Assembly (NCBI RefSeq): GCF_024213555.1
Contig: NZ_JANAVO010000029.1
Coordinates: 1-34,072 of the forward strand
Origin: Allokutzneria sp. A3M-2-11 16
GTDB lineage: Bacteria; Actinomycetota; Actinomycetes; Mycobacteriales; Pseudonocardiaceae
DNA length: 34,072 nucleotides
Direction: 5' to 3'
Shown: in pieces, positions 30,690 through 34,072 of the stretch
Position numbering within the stretch: the first letter of the stretch is position 1
How the letters are laid out: each line of letters begins with the position of its first letter
Translations under genes and position numbers: made by a program
The notes under the pieces: model-generated
Databases searched by the model: none
What the model saw: the letters and a program-made list of their open reading frames with translations, nothing else
What the model was told of the DNA's origin: nothing

Positions 30690-31218
30690 TCGGGGCGTTG
30701 CCGATCGCGACCTCGGCGGCCTTGCGCCCGAGCGCGCACGCGCCGTCCGGCTTGTTGCTGGCCATGGTCTGGAAGACCAGGTAGTACTCGTCGGAGGCAC
30801 CCACGTACACGCGGCAGGACTTGCCCTGCACGTCCAGCGCGCTGGCCGGGTAGCCCTTGATCTGCTCCGCCTTCTCGCCCTGCGACAACGCGAGCGAGAC
30901 CGCCTTGTCCGCCTTGTGCACCTGGAGGTCGAGCGAACTGCCCTGGCTGTCGGCCCAGAAACAGGTGGTCGGCGTCTGCGGGCGGCCCTCGCGCGGGAAG
31001 CCGACCTGGTCCGACTTCGCCGACACCAGCCCCAGCTCACCCGCCTGCTGCGCGGTGATCAGCGAACACGGCTTGACGGTGCCGACCGCCAGCGGCTTCA
31101 CCTCGAAGTCGGCGATCGCGGTCCTCTTGGCGGGTTCCTGTGTCGCCGGCGCGCCCCCGCACCCGGTGAGCAGCGTCAACGCCACCAGCGACACCCACAG
31201 CCGTCTGCGCATCTCCAT
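30682..31218 (-). CDS. DUF3558 family lipoprotein
   Basis: A 178-residue secreted lipoprotein. The signal peptide MEMRRRLWVSLVALTLLTGCG ends in the lipobox LLTGC, giving a lipidated Cys20. The mature part (PCSLITAQQAGELGL; TTCFWAD; CRVYVGASDEYY; ACALGRKAAEVAI) has the paired cysteines and layout of DUF3558, a family common on the surface of actinomycetes with unknown function. A second ATG at 31212 has the better spacing from AGAGG. Confidence 0.88.
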   Translation of the reverse strand: MEMRRRLWVSLVALTLLTGCGGAPATQEPAKRTAIADFEVKPLAVGTVKPCSLITAQQAGELGLVSAKSDQVGFPREGRPQTPTTCFWADSQGSSLDLQVHKADKAVSLALSQGEKAEQIKGYPASALDVQGKSCRVYVGASDEYYLVFQTMASNKPDGACALGRKAAEVAIGNAPTS

Positions 31219-31257
31219 GATCCTCTCGTCGGCGATGTGCGCCGCCGAGGCTATCGC

Positions 31258-31908
31258 CTAGCAGAAGCGCGCGCCGAGCTCCTCGAAGATCGCCGTGTTC
31301 AGCTCGAAGGCCAGCCGGGACTCGGCCGCGATGCGCCGCTGCTCGTCGGCGTCCCACGGCGCGTCGTCCAGCAGCCGCCGGTAGTGCGCCTTGAACACCG
31401 GCGCCTTCGGGATGCCGGGGAAGCGGTAGAAGCTGAGCCCGGTCTCCTCGGTGAGGCCGAGGTGGCGGTTGAGCAGGGTGCGCAGGATCTGGCCGCCGGA
31501 GAGATCGCCCAGGTAGCGGGTGTAGTGGTGGGCGACGAAACCGCCCGCCCAGTCGAAGCACACCTCGTGGATGCGCGCGCAGTAGCGCAGCGTCGCCTCG
31601 CCCGGGGTGATCCGCTCGCGCCAGTCCGGTCCGATCAGCGCGGCCAGGTCCCTGGCCAGCGCGGGCAGCCGGGTCAGCTCGTCGTGCACGAACGGGCCCG
31701 CGACCGGGTCGGCGCGCATGACCTCGGCGGCCTGTTCCAGTGCCTCGTAGAAGAAGTAGTGCTGGGCCAGCATCTCCGTGAAGCCCTCTACCGGCAGTTT
31801 TCCCGCCGCGAGGGCGCCGATGACCGGGGTCCGCTCGGCCCTCCGGTGCGCCTCGTCCGTGGCTTCCTTGATCAGTTCGGCGAAGCCGGTCGCTTCCGTG
31901 ATCGCCAT
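31258..31908 (-). CDS. Biliverdin-producing heme oxygenase
   Basis: A 216-residue all-helical enzyme that opens heme to biliverdin, iron and CO. The proximal heme ligand is His21 (DEAHRRAE) and the distal helix kink is GDLSGG (134-139) within YTRYLGDLSGGQIL, as in HmuO of Corynebacterium diphtheriae. GAGGAGG lies before the ATG. An IdeR/DtxR-like box and a TGACA palindrome lie upstream, so iron and perhaps the adjacent TetR protein control it. No heme uptake ABC genes lie in the window. Confidence 0.95.
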   Translation of the reverse strand: MAITEATGFAELIKEATDEAHRRAERTPVIGALAAGKLPVEGFTEMLAQHYFFYEALEQAAEVMRADPVAGPFVHDELTRLPALARDLAALIGPDWRERITPGEATLRYCARIHEVCFDWAGGFVAHHYTRYLGDLSGGQILRTLLNRHLGLTEETGLSFYRFPGIPKAPVFKAHYRRLLDDAPWDADEQRRIAAESRLAFELNTAIFEELGARFC

Positions 31909-31927
31909 CGCGCCTCCTCAGCTGTTC

Positions 31928-31962
31928 TGACAGTATGTCACATCAATCTGACGAGGCGTCAG
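31928..31962. promoter_or_regulatory. Two short dyads upstream of heme oxygenase
   Basis: TGACAGTATGTCA (31928-31940) and CTGACGAGGCGTCAG (31948-31962) are symmetrical sites 7 bases apart that share TGAC halves. Either could be an operator for the neighbouring TetR regulator. The second and third regulatory inputs would overlap the promoter. Confidence 0.45.
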
Positions 31963-31974
31963 GAAAACGCCCAG

Positions 31975-31993
31975 TTAGGGTAACCTAACCCGA
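31975..31993. promoter_or_regulatory. IdeR/DtxR-like iron box
   Basis: TTAGGGTAACCTAACCCGA agrees with the 19-bp IdeR/DtxR consensus at 15 of 19 positions by my count, including the TTAGG and CTAACC cores. It lies 67-85 bp upstream of the heme oxygenase start. Iron repression of heme oxygenase through DtxR is established in C. diphtheriae. Confidence 0.75.
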
Positions 31994-32002
31994 GTCGAAG
32001 AC

Positions 32003-32608
32003 CTAGCGCTTGCGCGGCAGCTTCCGCGCCGACCCGTCCGCGGCCAGTCGCGCGCCCACCGCGCGCAGGACGAACAGCGTGGTCAGCTCGGTGTTCCCGG
32101 AGCCGCCCGCCAGGCAGGCGTTGATCAGCGGGATCAGGCCGTCGACATCGGCCTCCGGCAGGTAGCCCTCGTCGATCCCGGCGCGCAGGACCCCGCGCAG
32201 CTCCTGCTCCAGATCGCGCACGTGCTCGACGACCTGGCCGTAGGCGGACTGCGGCAGCAGCGAGCGCAGCGCGGGCCCAGGCGGGATGTGCTGCGCGGCC
32301 ACCTCGCGCAGCTGGAAGCGCACGTAGGTGGCCAGCCGCCGCACCGGGTTGTCCACTTCGGACAGTGCGGCGCGCAGGCGCACCACGTAGTGCTCGGTCT
32401 CCGCCGCCGCGTAGGCGACGAGCAGGGCTTCCTTGTCCGGGAAGTGGTTGTACATCGCGGTGCGCCCCACCCCGGCCGCCGAGGCGATGTCGGCGAGGGT
32501 GATCCGGTCGAACCCGCGCTCGTACATCAGCCCGGCGAACGCGTCGAAGATCCGCTGCCGGGTCTGCTCCCGGTGCGCGGCGAGGGAACCCCCGATGATC
32601 TTCGGCAC
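32003..32608 (-). CDS. TetR family transcriptional regulator
   Basis: A 201-residue TetR protein. The N-terminal helix-turn-helix is RQRIFDAFAGLMYERGFDRITLADIASAAGVGRTAMYNHFPDKEALLVAYA; the rest is the helical ligand and dimer domain. It starts with GTG. It lies 94 bp upstream of the heme oxygenase gene on the same strand and 34 bp after the cupin gene, so it may regulate either. Confidence 0.92.
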   Translation of the reverse strand: MPKIIGGSLAAHREQTRQRIFDAFAGLMYERGFDRITLADIASAAGVGRTAMYNHFPDKEALLVAYAAAETEHYVVRLRAALSEVDNPVRRLATYVRFQLREVAAQHIPPGPALRSLLPQSAYGQVVEHVRDLEQELRGVLRAGIDEGYLPEADVDGLIPLINACLAGGSGNTELTTLFVLRAVGARLAADGSARKLPRKR

Positions 32609-32642
32609 GCGTGTGAGGATACCGCTCAGAAGCGGCCCTGTT

Positions 32643-33089
32643 TTAGAAGCGACACAGCTGGGAGATCTCCTCGGCGTGCTCGGGGTAGGTCGTGGAGAGC
32701 TCGTCGGCCCGGCCGAAGTCCACCGAGTCGTCGGAGTACGGCGGCGACATGAACGTGCCCAGCAGGCTCCACTCGCCGGTGCTGCGGCTGCCCTGCCAGA
32801 CCCCAGGCGGCACCACCACCTGCGGGCGCTGCCCCGCCGCCAGGTCCGGGCCCAGCACCGGCCGCTCCACCCGGCCGTCCGGGTGCAGCAGCACCATCTG
32901 CGCGGGCGCCCCGGCGTGGTAGCTGAAGATCTCCAGGTGCTTCAGCCGGTGCATCCCGGAGAAGTCCCGCGCGGTCATCAGGTAGTAGATGCCCGAACAG
33001 TCCTCGCTGAGCCAGGTCTGCGCCCAGAACCCGCCCTCCACCGGGAGCGGCTGGAGCCCGAGCGCGTCGACGATCTCGTGGTACGTCAC
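32643..33089 (-). CDS. Cupin protein of the DUF985 family
   Basis: A 148-residue cupin starting at GTG 33089 (TYHEIVDALGLQPLPVEGGFW). The typical DUF985 segments are EGGFWAQTW, SGIYYLMTARDFSGMHRLKHLEIFSYHAGAP and VVVPPGVWQGS, which supply a metal or ligand pocket. AGGGAC precedes this start; an in-frame start at 33125 would overlap the upstream SDR gene and is less likely. It lies 7 bases after the SDR gene, so the two are cotranscribed. Function unknown, perhaps a sugar-related epimerase-like or sensing role. Confidence 0.88.
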   Translation of the reverse strand: MTYHEIVDALGLQPLPVEGGFWAQTWLSEDCSGIYYLMTARDFSGMHRLKHLEIFSYHAGAPAQMVLLHPDGRVERPVLGPDLAAGQRPQVVVPPGVWQGSRSTGEWSLLGTFMSPPYSDDSVDFGRADELSTTYPEHAEEISQLCRF

Positions 33090-33096
33090 GTTGTCC

Positions 33097-33837
33097 CTAC
33101 CAGGTCGGGTGTGTGGACACTCCACCGTCCACGGTCAGATTCTGCCCCGTGATCCACTCGGCCAGCGGCGAGGCCAGGAAAACGCACGCGTTGCCCACGT
33201 CCTCCGGCGTGCCGAGCCGGTGCAACGGGGCTGCCGCGTGCCACCGCCTGACCCCTTCCGGCCACTGCTCCTCGATCCCCGGGCGGCCGATGAGGCCGGG
33301 CGAGACCGCGTTGCACCGGATGCCGAAGCGCCCGTACTCCAACGCGGCGGCCTTGGTGTGCATGAGCACCGCGGCTTTCGCGGTGGCGTAGGCGGCGTGG
33401 CCCTCGGCCGGGTTCGTGCCTTCGACGGAGGCGATCGTGATGACCGAGCCGCGCTCGGTGGGGATCATCGTGCGGACGACGGCTTGGGTGAGCGCGAAGA
33501 CCGCGTTGAGGTTCGCGTCGATGATCTCGCGCCAGTCTTCGGCTGTCGTGTCCTTGAGTGGGCGGACCGTTTGCACCGCGGCGTTGTTGACGAGGACGTC
33601 GACGGGGCCGACCTCGTCGACCATCGCTTGTAGCTGTGCGGGGTTCGTGAGGTCAGCTTGGGTTGTGGTGCCCCGGATCTCCTCGGCGAGTGCTGCGGCT
33701 TCGTCGGCGCTGCGGTGGTAGTGGGCGATCACCTCGGCTCCGGCCGCGGCGAACCTCCTGGCGATGCCCGAGCCGATGTTCCCGCCAGCGCCGGTGATGA
33801 GCACGCGTTGTCCGTTGAGGGTGATCACGGTGGTCAT
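33097..33837 (-). CDS. SDR family NAD(P)-dependent oxidoreductase
   Basis: A 246-residue classical short-chain dehydrogenase. The cofactor loop is TGAGGNIGSGIA, followed by NNAA, the catalytic Ser in ITIASVEG and Tyr-Lys in YATAKAA; the C-terminus holds LASPLAEWITGQNLTVDGG. It resembles 3-ketoacyl-ACP reductase and sugar dehydrogenase-like SDRs; substrate unknown. It is the first gene of a minus-strand group with the cupin and TetR genes. The ATG lacks a clear ribosome binding site, and a repeat array lies just upstream. Confidence 0.92.
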   Translation of the reverse strand: MTTVITLNGQRVLITGAGGNIGSGIARRFAAAGAEVIAHYHRSADEAAALAEEIRGTTTQADLTNPAQLQAMVDEVGPVDVLVNNAAVQTVRPLKDTTAEDWREIIDANLNAVFALTQAVVRTMIPTERGSVITIASVEGTNPAEGHAAYATAKAAVLMHTKAAALEYGRFGIRCNAVSPGLIGRPGIEEQWPEGVRRWHAAAPLHRLGTPEDVGNACVFLASPLAEWITGQNLTVDGGVSTHPTW

Positions 33838-33871
33838 TATGGCGGGGGTGCGCGGTGGGGGGGCTTGCGTG

Positions 33872-33993
33872 GCTGGGCTTCCAGCGTTCGTGGGTTGGAT
33901 TTCCAGCGTGGGGCGCTGGGCTTCCGGCTTGTGTGGGCTGGGCTTCCAGCGGAGTCGGCTGGACTTCCTGCGGGGGGCGCTGGGCTTCCAGCG
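33872..33993. repeat. Six-copy phased hairpin array
   Basis: The 15-base unit GCTGGGCTTCCAGCG, itself a GCTGG/CCAGC hairpin, occurs six times (three exact, three with one to three changes) at 33872, 33894, 33915, 33937, 33958 and 33979. The period is 21-22 bp, two DNA helical turns, so all hairpins face the same side. It lies upstream of the SDR start; the rest of 33838-34072 contains no convincing gene. Confidence 0.88.
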
Positions 33994-34072
33994 GTGGGTC
34001 GGCTTGACCTGGGGCCCCTTGCGCGTGCCCTTGGGCCTCTCGGGGGCACGGGATGAAACCCCGGCCCTCGCG

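Noticed and set aside
33658-34056. A 132-codon plus-strand ORF at the right end
   Set aside because: It runs antisense to the SDR start and then through the hairpin array, giving a repeat peptide with no ribosome binding site.

Overview
The window is high-GC DNA with the codon use, GTG/TTG starts and gene content of a filamentous actinomycete. The mix of a terpene synthase with a P450, HelD/HelR-like helicase, DUF6292, DUF222-HNH, DUF3558 and many MarR/TetR/LysR regulators suggests Pseudonocardiaceae (Amycolatopsis, Lentzea or Saccharothrix type). The family assignment is an inference. No phage structural genes, CRISPR array or transposase were seen.

Layout. 1-5,760: a DUF222/HNH nuclease-like gene, then a minus-strand run of DUF6292 protein, 51-residue protein, group 2 sigma factor, GbsR/MarR-type regulator and HelD-like RNA polymerase-associated helicase. 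5,990-10,000: nucleotidyltransferase, Lrp/AsnC regulator, MOSC-ferredoxin reductase fusion, APH(6)-type kinase and a tiny membrane protein, followed by a large hairpin. 10,230-12,910: DinB-like protein, folD under a ZTP riboswitch, arylamine N-acetyltransferase and a small helical protein. 12,910-18,390: YihY membrane protein, EamA exporter with a Cys-rich MarR regulator, RmlD-like reductase, CmlR-type MFS exporter behind a leader peptide, DoxX protein and MarR regulator. 18,370-23,630: DJ-1/PfpI protein, a phased palindrome array, three tRNA genes, two divergent leader-peptide attenuators, an auxiliary TrpRS and a NACHT-FGE-like STAND protein. 23,680-27,770: P450, terpene synthase and LysR. 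27,090-30,690: sdhC-sdhA-sdhB and an S4 protein. 30,680-33,840: DUF3558 lipoprotein, heme oxygenase with an IdeR-like box, TetR, cupin and SDR. 33,840-34,072: a phased hairpin repeat array.

Most interesting region. At 19,240-19,860 two attenuation units are transcribed divergently from overlapping promoters. The rightward unit is a Trp-Trp leader peptide, terminator and trpS, a type of control known for the indolmycin-resistant TrpRS of Streptomyces coelicolor. The leftward unit encodes a 19-residue leader rich in CTC, CTG and CAG codons, then an intrinsic terminator with a competing antiterminator, then three tRNA genes with anticodons GAG, CAG and CTG. Those anticodons read exactly the leader's Leu codons and its CAG Gln codon. 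The two Leu-anticodon tRNAs lack the long variable arm normal for tRNA-Leu. The simplest reading is a tRNA reserve switched on by translational stalling when leucyl- or glutaminyl-tRNA is depleted. I know of no described example of this arrangement.

A second theme is antibiotic and stress tolerance: HelR-like helicase, APH(6)-like kinase, nucleotidyltransferase, drug exporters, N-acetyltransferase and resistant-type TrpRS all lie within 20 kb, and at least three transcripts begin with a short leader peptide.
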